A stretch of 64,000 nt of DNA, from contig NZ_JASXSZ010000001.1 of the NCBI RefSeq assembly GCF_030315975.1, positions 372,001 to 436,000 on the forward strand, in the 5' to 3' direction. The notes under the pieces are model-generated. The model ran no database searches. It was not told the origin of the DNA and saw only the letters and a list, made by a program, of their open reading frames with translations. The position numbers and the translations under genes were made by a program. This DNA is from Microbacterium candidum. GTDB lineage: Bacteria; Actinomycetota; Actinomycetes; Actinomycetales; Microbacteriaceae. Positions 10,960 to 22,501 of this stretch are shown here, in pieces (position 1 is the first letter of the stretch; each line of letters opens with the position of its first letter).

Positions 10960-10980
10960 TTGCATGTTAATTCCATGCAA
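10960..10980. promoter_or_regulatory. Inverted repeat, candidate GntR operator
   Basis: Perfect 7-bp arms TTGCATG and CATGCAA with a 7-bp spacer lie 22 bp before the GntR start. The minus-strand arm doubles as a TTGCAT -35-like element. The geometry suits autorepression by the adjacent regulator. Confidence 0.55.
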
Positions 10981-11088
10981 CGTTTCCGTCACCTTACGAC
11001 TTAGCACATGTGCGGGGTTGGTTTCTTCGTTACGGTGGACCGCAAGACCGGTGCAAGTCGTGCCGGGAAGTGCAGAGAACGGCAGTAC

Positions 11089-11295
11089 ATGAGCACGCAG
11101 GGCACCGTCAAGTGGTTCAACTCGGAGAAGGGCTTCGGCTTCATCGCGCCGGATGACGGCGGAGCCGACGTCTTCGCCCACTACACCGCGATCCAGGCCA
11201 ACGGCTACCGCAGCCTTGAAGAGAACCAGCGCGTCGAGTTCGACGTCGCGCAGGGACCGAAGGGTCTGCAGGCGGAGAACATCCGCCCGATCTGA
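11089..11295 (+). CDS. cspA: Cold-shock protein (CspA family)
   Basis: 68 residues, a single OB-fold cold-shock domain with RNP1 KGFGFI (14-19) and RNP2 VFAHY (28-32). It binds single-stranded RNA/DNA and acts as an RNA chaperone. The ATG at 11089 gives the standard [19 protein letters not shown] start; an earlier in-frame ATG at 11008 would add 27 residues never seen in the family. The ~100-base leader from the divergent promoter region is long, as in other csp genes. It is followed by a strong terminator. Confidence 0.96.
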   Translation: MSTQGTVKWFNSEKGFGFIAPDDGGADVFAHYTAIQANGYRSLEENQRVEFDVAQGPKGLQAENIRPI

Positions 11296-11312
11296 GATCG
11301 GCTGTAAGAGGA

Positions 11313-11345
11313 AGGACCGGATGCTGAGGCATCCGGTCCTTTCTT
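11313..11345 (+). terminator. Rho-independent terminator of the cold-shock gene
   Basis: A perfect 12-bp stem AGGACCGGATGC/GCATCCGGTCCT with a TGAG loop is followed by TTCTT, 17 bp after the stop codon. Confidence 0.9.
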
Positions 11346-11364
11346 CGTACTCGAGGCGTCGCGG

Positions 11365-13434
11365 TCAATCGCGGCGGACGAGATCCAGTCCCGCGCCCGC
11401 GAACTGACGCAGCGTCGCATCGGGGAGGAACGCCCGCGTGAGGCCGGTGGCGATGCCCGCGAGGTCGCCTTCGTCGCGGTACAGCAGGTACATCCGGTCG
11501 TAGCGCGGGTGGAACTTCTGCTTGAAGCGGTGCAATGCCTGGAAGCCGTACACCGGCTCGAGCGCCGTCGCGAGGCGCTCGGTGAGATCACCGATGATGC
11601 CCGGCTCGCGCGGACCCTCGTGCGTGAGCGGCGCGCCGGAGAGCGAAGCCACCTGGGCGCCCTCGTCGCGGAACGCGCGCACCGACGAGCCGAGGAGGAA
11701 CTCCATGACCGTCTGGAAACCGCCCTCGCGGCGGCGCATGAGATCGAGCGTCCAGCCGTACACCTCGCCACCGGGGGCGTAGCGGGGGAGCCACGAGAGG
11801 AACCCCTCGACATCCCCGTTCTCCGACACCGCGAGGGCGAGGCGGACCTCCGGGTCCTCCGCCTCGTCGAGCGTGCCCAGCGTGAACGACATCTCGGGGA
11901 GTCCGCGGTCGCCGACCCACATCTCGGAGATCGCGCGCAGCTGCTGCTGAACGCCCCACGGCTCGTCCTTCAGATGCGTCAGCCGGAACGTGACCCCCTC
12001 GCGTTCGGCGCGGTTCAGCGCCGTGCGGATGTTGTTCCAGCGCTTGCCCGTGAACTCGAGGCCGGGGAGGTCGACGATGGTGTCGTCCGCGACGACGAGG
12101 CTCCGCCATCCGCGCGGCACGGCCGCCTTCGTCGGCGCGGTGGCGCTGAAGAAGCAGGGGATGAGCGCCTGGTGCTCGACCGCCTCGATGAACTCGCGCG
12201 TCGATCGGGCGACCCCGGACGACGGGCCGAGGGGGTCGCCGAGCGCGATCGCCACTCCCGAGCGCTTCTGGTACGCCACGATGCCGGTGCTCGTGCGCAG
12301 GTAGCTGTTGCCGTCCCACGTCGCCATCCACGACAGCGTCCCGCCGCCGTACGTGTGGATCTCGGCCTTCACGTCGTCCACCGTCGGCTCGGTGTGCGCG
12401 CCGACCCGCGACCTGCGGCGCACGCGGAACGCGCCCCGCACGAGGATGAGGTAGACGAACGCGAGGATCCACAGGACGCCGGTCGCCAGAGACACGGACG
12501 GGTCGCCGCGCAGCAGATCCTTCATCTCGACCCAGCCCTCGAGCGCGATGAGCAGGATCAGCAGCGCCATGCTGAGGATGTTGACGAGCGCGAGGGCGAT
12601 GCTCACGATCCATGCCCAGCGGCGGCCGCGGCGCAGGCCGTTGGCGGCGAGGCCGATGATCACGACGTCGGTCAGGATGTCGATCGCCGAACCCGAGACA
12701 GGGGCCGTGGGGCCGAACAGGCCGTCGGTCGGCACGATCAGCACGATGATCTCGATGGCACCCAGGGTGATGAGCCCGAGGAAGGCGAGGAGCCGCTGCT
12801 CGCGAACGGTGGTGCGGCGCAGGCGCAGAGAGCGGTCGAAGGCGAGGACGAGGAGGACCCCGAGGAGGTGCTCGAGGTCGAGCACATTGCCCCAGAACAG
12901 CATCGCGACGAACAGCCAGGCCAGCAGCAGTGCCCAGCCGCGGACCCGCCACGGCGCTTTGAAGAGGCCGATCGCGGCGGCGATGCACGCCATCACCCCG
13001 CCGCCCGGCCCGACGTCGATGCGGGCGGCCTGATCCTGCGCCCACTCCCACGGCGTGAATCGCAGGATCCACAGCAGGAGGGCGGCCGCGAAGATCGCGA
13101 ACAGCTGGCCGACCCAGAAATACGACAGTGCGACGCGCCAGCCGCGGCGGAACTCGAGGAAGGCCATGCCGGCGAAGCCGATGATCACGATGACGTAGAT
13201 CCACGGAAAGGCGACGAGGAAGGTGCCGGTGAACGGCGTCCACCAGCGCCCCGCCTCGAAGGCGGGCAGGCCGTAGGCGAACGTCCCCCACCAGGGGCTC
13301 TTGCGGAAGGGATGCCACAGCCCCTGCGAGACGACGCCGACGATGAGGATCGCCGCGATCATCGCGATCGTCCCGGGCGTACGCCTCAGCACCGCGATCA
13401 CGCGGTTCGCAGTCCGAGGCACGGCATCCGTCAC
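11365..13434 (-). CDS. Multi-pass membrane protein: rhomboid-like domain fused to DUF2156 lysyl-phosphatidylglycerol-synthase domain
   Basis: 689 residues. The N-terminal ~200 residues look like a six-helix rhomboid fold. At the place of the catalytic GxSG it has GPGGG (142-146), although the H in EHLLG (189) is kept, so protease activity is unlikely. More helices follow to about residue 330. The C-terminal half (about 360-685) is a DUF2156 GNAT-like domain as in MprF/LysX, which transfers an amino acid from aminoacyl-tRNA to phosphatidylglycerol. Expected role: adding positive charge to the membrane and resisting cationic peptides. The GTG start at 13434 is backed by a TAGGCT -10 six bases upstream. 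The donor amino acid cannot be told from the sequence. Confidence 0.82.
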   Translation of the reverse strand: MTDAVPRTANRVIAVLRRTPGTIAMIAAILIVGVVSQGLWHPFRKSPWWGTFAYGLPAFEAGRWWTPFTGTFLVAFPWIYVIVIIGFAGMAFLEFRRGWRVALSYFWVGQLFAIFAAALLLWILRFTPWEWAQDQAARIDVGPGGGVMACIAAAIGLFKAPWRVRGWALLLAWLFVAMLFWGNVLDLEHLLGVLLVLAFDRSLRLRRTTVREQRLLAFLGLITLGAIEIIVLIVPTDGLFGPTAPVSGSAIDILTDVVIIGLAANGLRRGRRWAWIVSIALALVNILSMALLILLIALEGWVEMKDLLRGDPSVSLATGVLWILAFVYLILVRGAFRVRRRSRVGAHTEPTVDDVKAEIHTYGGGTLSWMATWDGNSYLRTSTGIVAYQKRSGVAIALGDPLGPSSGVARSTREFIEAVEHQALIPCFFSATAPTKAAVPRGWRSLVVADDTIVDLPGLEFTGKRWNNIRTALNRAEREGVTFRLTHLKDEPWGVQQQLRAISEMWVGDRGLPEMSFTLGTLDEAEDPEVRLALAVSENGDVEGFLSWLPRYAPGGEVYGWTLDLMRRREGGFQTVMEFLLGSSVRAFRDEGAQVASLSGAPLTHEGPREPGIIGDLTERLATALEPVYGFQALHRFKQKFHPRYDRMYLLYRDEGDLAGIATGLTRAFLPDATLRQFAGAGLDLVRRD

Positions 13435-13440
13435 GAATCG

Positions 13441-13446
13441 AGCCTA
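13441..13446 (-). promoter_or_regulatory. -10 element of a leaderless promoter for the DUF2156 gene
   Basis: TAGGCT on the minus strand lies six bases before the GTG at 13434. Confidence 0.5.
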
Positions 13447-13472
13447 ATGAAGGGGATGCCGAGTATCTGCCC

Positions 13473-13544
13473 TGTCACGCAGAAACCGCCGATCACGCAG
13501 GAACTTCGGATCACGCCGCAATGCCCGGTCACGCAGCGACGAGA
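13473..13544. repeat. Four-copy tandem array with 18-bp period
   Basis: TCACGC recurs at 13475, 13493, 13511 and 13529, exactly 18 bp apart, mostly in the context TCACGCAGNAAC. The array fills the gap between the HAD gene stop and the promoter of the DUF2156 gene, and the last copy enters the HAD coding end. Confidence 0.6.
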
Positions 13545-14221
13545 AGAAGCGCTCGCAGCTGGTCAACGTCGTCGACAGCGGCCTGCGCGCCCGCCTCCTC
13601 GTACGGCCAGCTGAAACCCCACCGCACGAAGATCACGGGGACGTCGTTGGCGCCGCCGCCTTCGATGTCGTGGTGCCGATCGCCGATCAGCACGGGGCGG
13701 CTCGTGTCGACGCCCGCCGCGTCGAGCCGGCGCAGCGCCTCTGCGACGATGTCGGCCTTCGCGCCGAGGGTCTTCTCGTCGGGGGATGCGCCCGCGATCG
13801 TCGTGAAATCGCCGTCGAGGCCGAAGAAGTCCATGAGGGCGACGACCTGGTTCTCCGGCTTGGAGCTGGCCGTCGCCTGCGGGATGCCGGCGGCGTGGAT
13901 CTCGGCGATGAGCTCGCCGACGCCCGGGTAGACGCGTGCGCCGGCGGTGTACCCCTCCTGCTTGCTGAGCGAACGGTAGAAGGCGACGGCCTCGGACGCC
14001 TTCTCGGGCGTCATCCCGACGTTCTGCTGGAACGACAGGAACATCGGCGGACCGATCCAGTGCGCCAGCTCCTCGCGCTGCACCGGAGGCCGGCCGAAGT
14101 GCTCGAGGGTCAGCGCCAGACGCTTGAGGATCGCCACCGATCCGTCGACGATCGTGCCGTCGACGTCCCAGAGGATGCAGGTCCAGGGGGAGCGGGGGCC
14201 GTCAGAAGAGGCGGGGTGCAC
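13529..14221 (-). CDS. HAD-family phosphatase (phosphoglycolate-phosphatase-like)
   Basis: 230 residues. HAD motif I DVDGT gives nucleophile Asp19, motif II is in TASSKPENQ, and motif III is [10 protein letters not shown]. The cap resembles the PGP/YbiV-type subfamily I. It probably dephosphorylates a small phosphoester such as 2-phosphoglycolate, which is a housekeeping repair role; the exact substrate is not shown. The GTG at 14221 starts 20 bp inside the end of nucS, so the two are likely cotranscribed and coupled. A shorter start would remove the first beta strand. Confidence 0.88.
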   Translation of the reverse strand: MHPASSDGPRSPWTCILWDVDGTIVDGSVAILKRLALTLEHFGRPPVQREELAHWIGPPMFLSFQQNVGMTPEKASEAVAFYRSLSKQEGYTAGARVYPGVGELIAEIHAAGIPQATASSKPENQVVALMDFFGLDGDFTTIAGASPDEKTLGAKADIVAEALRRLDAAGVDTSRPVLIGDRHHDIEGGGANDVPVIFVRWGFSWPYEEAGAQAAVDDVDQLRALLLVAA

Positions 14222-14885
14222 CGGACTCGATCCCTTTCATCTCGTCGTAGTCGAGGGTGACGCAGCGGATGCCGCGGTCGTTCGCGAGGACCTTGGCCTG
14301 CGGCTTGATCTCCTGTGCCGCGAAGACGCCCGAGACGGGGGCGAGATGCGGGTCGCGTCCGAGCAGCTCGAGGTAGCGCGTGAGCTGCTCGACGCCGTCG
14401 ATGTCGCCGCGGCGCTTGACCTCGACGGCGATGGTTCCGCCGGCGGGATCGCGCAGGAGGAGGTCGACGGGGCCGATCGCCGTCGGGAACTCCCGACGGA
14501 CGAGCGTCAGGCCCTCGCCGATGACCCCGACCTGCTCGGCGAGCAGGCGCTGGAGGTCGGCCTCGACGCCGTCCTTCTGCAGGCCCGGATCGATGCCGAG
14601 CTCATGCGTCGAGTCGTGCAGGATCTCGTGGATGCGGACGACGAGAGCATCGCCCGTCTTCGCGTGCGTGACGCGCCATTGCTCGGCGACGCCCTCGCCC
14701 GAGGGCTCCTCGACCGTGAGCGTGCAGGGCGGGCTCATCCAGTTCAACGGCTTGTAGGACCCGCCGTCGGAGTGCACGAGCAGGCTTCCGTCGCCCTTGT
14801 GGACGAGCAGGCGGGTCGCGAGCGGGAGGTGGGCGTTGAGGCGCCCGGAGTAGTCCACCGAGCAGCGGGCGATGACGAGACGCAC
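14202..14885 (-). CDS. nucS: Endonuclease NucS (EndoMS), mismatch-specific
   Basis: 227 residues. An N-terminal DNA-binding/dimer domain precedes a C-terminal RecB-like nuclease with VDLLLRD and AVEVKRRG supplying the Asp, Glu and Lys of the active site. NucS cuts both strands at G-T, G-G and T-T mismatches and replaces MutS/MutL in most actinobacteria. The C-terminal PRLF resembles the beta-clamp-binding tail of the family. The GTG start at 14885 lies six bases after TAGGCT, predicting a leaderless mRNA. It is divergent from an MFS gene only 23 bp away. Confidence 0.95.
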   Translation of the reverse strand: MRLVIARCSVDYSGRLNAHLPLATRLLVHKGDGSLLVHSDGGSYKPLNWMSPPCTLTVEEPSGEGVAEQWRVTHAKTGDALVVRIHEILHDSTHELGIDPGLQKDGVEADLQRLLAEQVGVIGEGLTLVRREFPTAIGPVDLLLRDPAGGTIAVEVKRRGDIDGVEQLTRYLELLGRDPHLAPVSGVFAAQEIKPQAKVLANDRGIRCVTLDYDEMKGIESGAPRLF

Positions 14886-14891
14886 CCGAAG

Positions 14892-14897
14892 AGCCTA
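14892..14897 (-). promoter_or_regulatory. -10 element of a leaderless promoter for nucS
   Basis: TAGGCT on the minus strand, six bases before the GTG start of nucS. Confidence 0.5.
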
Positions 14898-14908
14898 CCC
14901 GCGCGTGC

Positions 14909-16327
14909 ATGCGAGAAACTCGGAGGATGGGTCAGGGCGAAGCGACGGACGTAGTGCCCCGCCGCGCCCGGTGGACCATCGTCGCGCTTGCGCTCGGCAC
15001 GACCCTCAATCCGCTCAACTCGTCGATGATCGCCGTGGCGCTGCTGTCGCTGCAGCAGGACTTCGGGCTCGACATCGCGTCGGTGACGTGGGTCATCACG
15101 GTCTTCTACATCGCCTCGACGATCGGCCAGCCGCTCATGGGGCGTGTGATCGACGCGTTCGGGCCACGTCGCGTGTTCTGCATCGGCATGGTGGTCGTGG
15201 TCGTCGCGGCCGCCATGGCGCCGCTCGCCTCGACGGGCGGGTTCTGGCTCGTGCTCCTCTCGCGCGGCATCCTGGCGCTCGGCACCTCCGTCGCGTTCCC
15301 CGCCGCCGTGGCGCTCGTCGGGCCGCTGGCCGCGGCGAGCGGCGCCACCCCGCCGCGCCTGCTCGCCCGCATCCAGATCGCCAACACGGCCGCGGCCGCG
15401 CTGGGGCCGGTGGTGGGTGGCATCCTCATCGCCGTCGCCGGATGGCCGGCGATCTTCCTCGTGAACATCCCCCTCGCGATCGGCGCGTTCGTCGGCGTCT
15501 GGCGGCTCGCGCCGCGCGACGAGAAGCGCACCGGGGTCTCGGCATCAGCCGTCATCCGGGTGCTCGACCCGCCGGGCGTCCTGACCTTCGCAATCGCCGC
15601 CGTGGCCCTGCTGATGGCGCTCCTCGGCGCCGCCGGTGACGCCGTCTGGGTCTTCGTCGCGGTCGGCGTCGTCGCGCTCGGCTTGTTCGTCTGGCGCGAG
15701 CTGCTTGCAGTGGCGCCGTTCATCGACGTGCGGATGCTCGCCGCGAACCCCGCGCTGTCCTTCACATACGTCGCGTTCACGATCTTCAGCGCGCTGTTCT
15801 ACCTCGCGTTCTTCGGACTGCCGCAGTTCCTCGAATCGTTCGGCGGGTACTCGACGGCGATCGTGGGGTTCCTCCTGCTGCCGCTGTCGGGCATGACGGT
15901 CGCGCTCGCGCCTCTCGTCGCTCGCGCGATCGACCGGCGAGGCCTCATCCCCGTGCTCGTCACGGGCGCCGTCCTGCTGCTCGTCGCGGCGGGACTGCTC
16001 GGGATCGGCGTGGTCACCACGGCGCCGGGATGGATGCTGGTCATGGCCGCCGTCATGGGCATCCCGTACTGCATCGGCTCGCTCGCGATGACGGAGGCCG
16101 TGCGCAGGTCGGCGCCCCCGCACGCGGTCGGCGTCGCGTCGGGCCTCCTGCAGTCGACGCGCTACCTCGGCGCGATCATCGCGACGGTCGTCCTCGGGCG
16201 CCTCATCGCGAGCGGAGTGGATGCCGCATCCTGGGCCGCGGTGGTCGTCGCAGCCGTCGCGATCGGCGTGGTGCACCTCGCTGTGACGCTGATCGCGGCA
16301 TCCGTCATCCGTCGGCGCCGGGCGTGA
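14909..16327 (+). CDS. MFS transporter, DHA2-like (EmrB/QacA type) drug exporter
   Basis: Up to 472 residues with about 13-14 hydrophobic segments. The loop GQPLMGRVIDAFGPRRV is the MFS motif A, and ALGPVVGGILIA resembles the antiporter motif C. DHA2-type members expel drugs or metabolites using the proton gradient; the substrate is unknown. The start is uncertain: ATG 14909 lacks a ribosome site, ATG 14927 touches a GGAGG with no spacer, and GTG 14954 lies just before the first helix. It is divergent from nucS. No dedicated regulator is adjacent. Confidence 0.85.
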   Translation: MRETRRMGQGEATDVVPRRARWTIVALALGTTLNPLNSSMIAVALLSLQQDFGLDIASVTWVITVFYIASTIGQPLMGRVIDAFGPRRVFCIGMVVVVVAAAMAPLASTGGFWLVLLSRGILALGTSVAFPAAVALVGPLAAASGATPPRLLARIQIANTAAAALGPVVGGILIAVAGWPAIFLVNIPLAIGAFVGVWRLAPRDEKRTGVSASAVIRVLDPPGVLTFAIAAVALLMALLGAAGDAVWVFVAVGVVALGLFVWRELLAVAPFIDVRMLAANPALSFTYVAFTIFSALFYLAFFGLPQFLESFGGYSTAIVGFLLLPLSGMTVALAPLVARAIDRRGLIPVLVTGAVLLLVAAGLLGIGVVTTAPGWMLVMAAVMGIPYCIGSLAMTEAVRRSAPPHAVGVASGLLQSTRYLGAIIATVVLGRLIASGVDAASWAAVVVAAVAIGVVHLAVTLIAASVIRRRRA

Positions 16328-16593
16328 TTGCGCGCCTCGGGGACTCCTGGATACTGGCCCCCGAGCCCCTCGAGGGGTCGTCCGATGCTGCACAGCTGCG
16401 ACCCCTCGCTCCCCATGCCCACTCCACACGGCGCTGGCGCGCCGCGCGGAGCCTCCGGGCGTGGGGCCCCAGGCTCGGGGACCGGAGTGCTGGAGGCTGA
16501 GGTGTGTTCACCGTTCCCCCTTCTCGCCGACTTGCCGCGAGTGGTGGGAATGATCCCTCGCATACTCGCCCTACGCGACAAGTCGGTGCGGGA
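16328..16593. repeat. Non-coding gap with degenerate dispersed repeats
   Basis: No gene is seen between the two convergent MFS genes. At 16361-16412 a decayed copy of the CCCGAG..CTCGAGGGGTCG element pairs with CGACCCCTC, and a partial GGCTCGGGGACCGG follows near 16469. At 16527-16539 and 16574-16586, 13-base arms starting CCGACTTG form an inverted repeat with one mismatch. Confidence 0.6.
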
Positions 16594-17835
16594 TCAGGCC
16601 TCGGACTGAGCGCGGCCGGCGCCGACCGTCGAGCCGGCGATCGGCTTGGCGGCTCCCGATGCGAAGCCGGACAGTGCGATGAGGCCGACGAGGATCCACA
16701 GGGTGTTGAGCAGTCCGATGTGGTGGCTGATCCAGCCGAGGATCGGCGGGCCGCACAGGAACGCGATGTAGCCGATCGTCGCCGCGGCGCTGACGGAGGC
16801 TGCGGCCTTCGTCGGGTCGTCCGCGGCGGCGGACATGCCGAGCGGGAAGCCGAGCGAAGCCCCCACGCCCCACAGCGCGACGCCGACCAGGGCGACAGGC
16901 AGCGAAGGCGCCAGGATGAAGACGATGAGGCCGATGCCGGCGGCGACCGCGAGGATGCGGAGTGTCCACACGCGTCCGAACCGGTCGACGAGCGGGCCAC
17001 CGAGCGCCCGCACGGTCGTCATCGCGATGGAGAACACCGTCAGCGCGATCGCGCCCTGCGCGACGGTGCCGTCGTGCCCGTCGACGACGGCGAGCGGGAG
17101 CCAGTCGTTCGCCCCGCCCTCGGCGAACGCCATGCCGAGCATGATCGCGCCGATCGCATAGGTGCGGGGGTCGCGCCACACGGCGACGGCCGCGGCGAAC
17201 TTGTCCCGGCGGCTGGGCGCAGCCTCGTCGGCCACGGGATCCTCGACGGCTTCGCGCACCGGTACGAAGGCGACCGCCACGATGCCGCCTATCACGACGA
17301 CGGCGCCCACGATCCACAGGTGCCAGCCGATGCCGACGCCCCACCACGTCATCGCGACGCCGATGGCTGCGCCCGCGACGGTGCCGAGGCTGAACAGCGC
17401 ATGGAAGAGAGGCATGATCGTGCGGTCGGTCGCACGCTCGATCGCGGCGCCCTCCACGTTCATCATGACGTCGGTGGACCCCATCCCGAGGCCCATGATC
17501 GCAAGGCCCGTGCCGGTCAGCGCGTACGACTCGAACGTCTGCGCACCGAGGCCCGTGAGCAGGATGCCGACGGCGAAGATCGCGATGCCGAGGAACAGTC
17601 CGCGGCGGGCGCCCCAGCGGGCGAGCAGCACGTTCGCGAGCGACAGGCCGATGATCGATGCGGCGCCCGACGCGAACAGGAGCAGCCCGAGCTGGAAGTC
17701 GTCGATCCCGAGGTTGGCCTTGGCCGTCGGGACGCGCGACGCCCACGTCGCGAAGCCGAGCCCGGTCGCGAAGAAGATCGCGAACACCGCCGTGCGCCAG
17801 TGCACGAGCTGGGAGCGGGTGAGGGCGGTGTCCAT
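16594..17835 (-). CDS. MFS transporter controlled by the adjacent LacI regulator
   Basis: 413 residues with 12 predicted helices. The GGPLVDRFGRVW loop is a motif-A-like segment in the second half. The overall pattern resembles the FucP/YbjJ-type MFS group often annotated as inner-membrane efflux or sugar transport; the substrate is not evident. The ATG at 17835 lies six bases after a TATGCT -10, with CTGACA 17 bp further upstream. A perfect 16-bp palindrome sits between the two boxes, so the divergent LacI protein very likely represses this gene. A longer in-frame start would run through the promoter. Confidence 0.88.
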   Translation of the reverse strand: MDTALTRSQLVHWRTAVFAIFFATGLGFATWASRVPTAKANLGIDDFQLGLLLFASGAASIIGLSLANVLLARWGARRGLFLGIAIFAVGILLTGLGAQTFESYALTGTGLAIMGLGMGSTDVMMNVEGAAIERATDRTIMPLFHALFSLGTVAGAAIGVAMTWWGVGIGWHLWIVGAVVVIGGIVAVAFVPVREAVEDPVADEAAPSRRDKFAAAVAVWRDPRTYAIGAIMLGMAFAEGGANDWLPLAVVDGHDGTVAQGAIALTVFSIAMTTVRALGGPLVDRFGRVWTLRILAVAAGIGLIVFILAPSLPVALVGVALWGVGASLGFPLGMSAAADDPTKAAASVSAAATIGYIAFLCGPPILGWISHHIGLLNTLWILVGLIALSGFASGAAKPIAGSTVGAGRAQSEA

Positions 17836-17841
17836 CCGGAC

Positions 17842-17870
17842 AGCATATCGAATCGATTCGATCCTGTCAG
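17842..17870 (-). promoter_or_regulatory. Promoter of the MFS gene with LacI operator in the spacer
   Basis: On the minus strand CTGACA (17865-17870) and TATGCT (17842-17847) are separated by 17 bp. The palindrome ATCGAATCGATTCGAT at 17847-17862 fills the spacer. Repressor binding there would block RNA polymerase. Confidence 0.7.
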
Positions 17871-17897
17871 GCCGATGCGGGCTACCATCGGAGGACC

Positions 17898-18995
17898 ATG
17901 AGTTCGCGCAGAGCCACGATCGCCGACGTCGCCCGAGAGGCGGGGGTGTCGGCATCCACCGCATCCGTCGTCTTCAGCGGCAAGACGCCGGTGTCGGACG
18001 CGACGCGGCGGAAGGTGCTGGATGCCGCATCCTCTCTCGGCTACACCGGTCCCGACCCGCTCGCCGCTTCGCTGCGGCGCGGCCGCTCGGGGATCGTCGG
18101 TGTCGTCTTCCAGGACCACCTCGGCCGCGTCTTCCTCGATCCGGTCGTGACCCACATGATGGACGGGCTCGCGGATGCGGTCGCCCCGCTCGGCGCGGGC
18201 CTGCTCCTCCTTCGCGACGACCCCGCCGCAGAGGCGTCATCGGAGCCGTCGATCACGACGGCCCCGATCGACGCGGCCGTGCTCATCGGATGCAGTCCGC
18301 GGCTGCGTGACCAGCTCGACATCCTCGCCGCGCGCGGGATCCCGGTCGTGGTGATCGAGGGGGATGCGGGCCCTGGCGTCGCACGCATCGATCTCGACAA
18401 TCGCGAGGCGCAGCGGGAGGTCGCCCAGCACCTGCGCCGGCTCGGGCACACGGACGTGGTCTCCCTCACGCTTCCCGCCGACGCGCGGCGCACCGCGGGG
18501 TGGATCCGCGACGACGAGGACATCGTCACCGACGTGACGCGGATCCGGCTCGCGGGCGCGCGCGACGTGTTCCCGGAGGCGAAGGCGTTCGCCGCCACGG
18601 CGAGCTCCATCGACGAGGGCTTCGCCGCCGGCCGCGCGATCCTCGCCGCGGGGACTCCCACGGCCGTGATCGCGCAGAGCGACCTGCTCGCGGCCGGGAT
18701 GATCCGGGCGGCCGAGGAGGCGGGCCTGCGGGTACCGGAGGACCTCTCGGTCACCGGGTTCGACGGTGTGACCGTCGACGGCCTCGCGCCCTATGAGCTC
18801 ACCACGATGGCGCAGCCGGCGACCGACAAGGGCCGGGCGGCGGGCGAGGCCGTGGCGGCGCGCATGGAAGGGAGGGATGCTGCATCCTTCCGTTTCACGT
18901 GCACCTTCCGCGGCGGGAACACGACGGCCGCGCCGCGCGAGCCGCAGGCGAGCCCGCATGATGCAGGAAACATGAGCGCAACAGCCCGCCGATAG
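17898..18995 (+). CDS. LacI-family transcriptional repressor
   Basis: 365 residues. The N-terminal helix-turn-helix is at about 6-26 (ATIADVAREAGVSASTASVVF) with a hinge, followed by a periplasmic-binding-protein-like ligand domain ending with the VTGFDG motif. The ATG at 17898 has GGAGG at good distance. It is divergent from the MFS gene, and a perfect palindrome in the shared region fits a LacI operator. The effector is probably a sugar or nucleoside handled by that transporter, which is inference from context only. Confidence 0.92.
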   Translation: MSSRRATIADVAREAGVSASTASVVFSGKTPVSDATRRKVLDAASSLGYTGPDPLAASLRRGRSGIVGVVFQDHLGRVFLDPVVTHMMDGLADAVAPLGAGLLLLRDDPAAEASSEPSITTAPIDAAVLIGCSPRLRDQLDILAARGIPVVVIEGDAGPGVARIDLDNREAQREVAQHLRRLGHTDVVSLTLPADARRTAGWIRDDEDIVTDVTRIRLAGARDVFPEAKAFAATASSIDEGFAAGRAILAAGTPTAVIAQSDLLAAGMIRAAEEAGLRVPEDLSVTGFDGVTVDGLAPYELTTMAQPATDKGRAAGEAVAARMEGRDAASFRFTCTFRGGNTTAAPREPQASPHDAGNMSATARR

Positions 18996-19067
18996 AGTGG
19001 GGGAACACCCGAAATCGCCCGAGCCGGAGCTCGTCCTCCCGGCCGACGACTCCGAGGAGGTCGCCTT

Positions 19068-21985
<2,918 letters not shown>

Positions 21986-21989
<4 letters not shown>

Positions 21990-22501
21990 GCGCGTCCGGC
22001 ATCCTCATCGTCATCATGGCCGTGCTCTTCGCGTGCGGCGTCTACGCGATGCTCGAGCGCAGCCTCACCCGCGTGCTCATCGGCTTCCTGCTCCTCGGCA
22101 ACGCGGTGAACCTGCTGCTGCTCATCGTCATGGGCGTCCCCGGCCAGGCACCGTTCCACGGGGCGTCGGGGAAGACCTCCGACCCGCTGCCGCAGGCGCT
22201 CACGCTGACGGCGATCGTCATCACGTTCGCCGTGTCCGCGTTCCTGCTCGCGCTGATCTACCGCTCATGGCAGCTCGGTCAGGCTGACACCGTCGAAGAC
22301 GACGAGGCCGATGTCGAGGTGCGCGAGCGCGGCGAGGACATCGAGGAAGCCTTCGACGACGAGGTGGAGCTCGAAGAGGCGGACGACGAGGACACGACGG
22401 ACTTCGTCGGGGATGCCACGGCTCCCTTGACTGTGCTCCACCACCGCGACATCGCCGGCATCGACGACGATGCTCCGACCGATCGAGGGGAGGAGCCGTG
22501 A
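21986..22501 (+). CDS. mrpC: Mrp antiporter subunit C (MnhC) with long acidic tail
   Basis: 171 residues. Three NuoK-like helices occupy about the first 105 residues (GFLLLGNAVNLLLL). The remaining ~65 residues are strongly acidic and low in complexity (for example DDEADVEVRERGEDIEE) and would face the cytoplasm. MnhC proteins are usually about 110-130 residues, so the tail is an extension. ATGA overlap with mrpA and GTGA overlap with mrpD show tight coupling. Confidence 0.93.

Noticed and set aside
13473..13544. 18-bp periodic array considered as CRISPR
   Set aside because: The conserved part is only 6-10 bp and the period is far too short.
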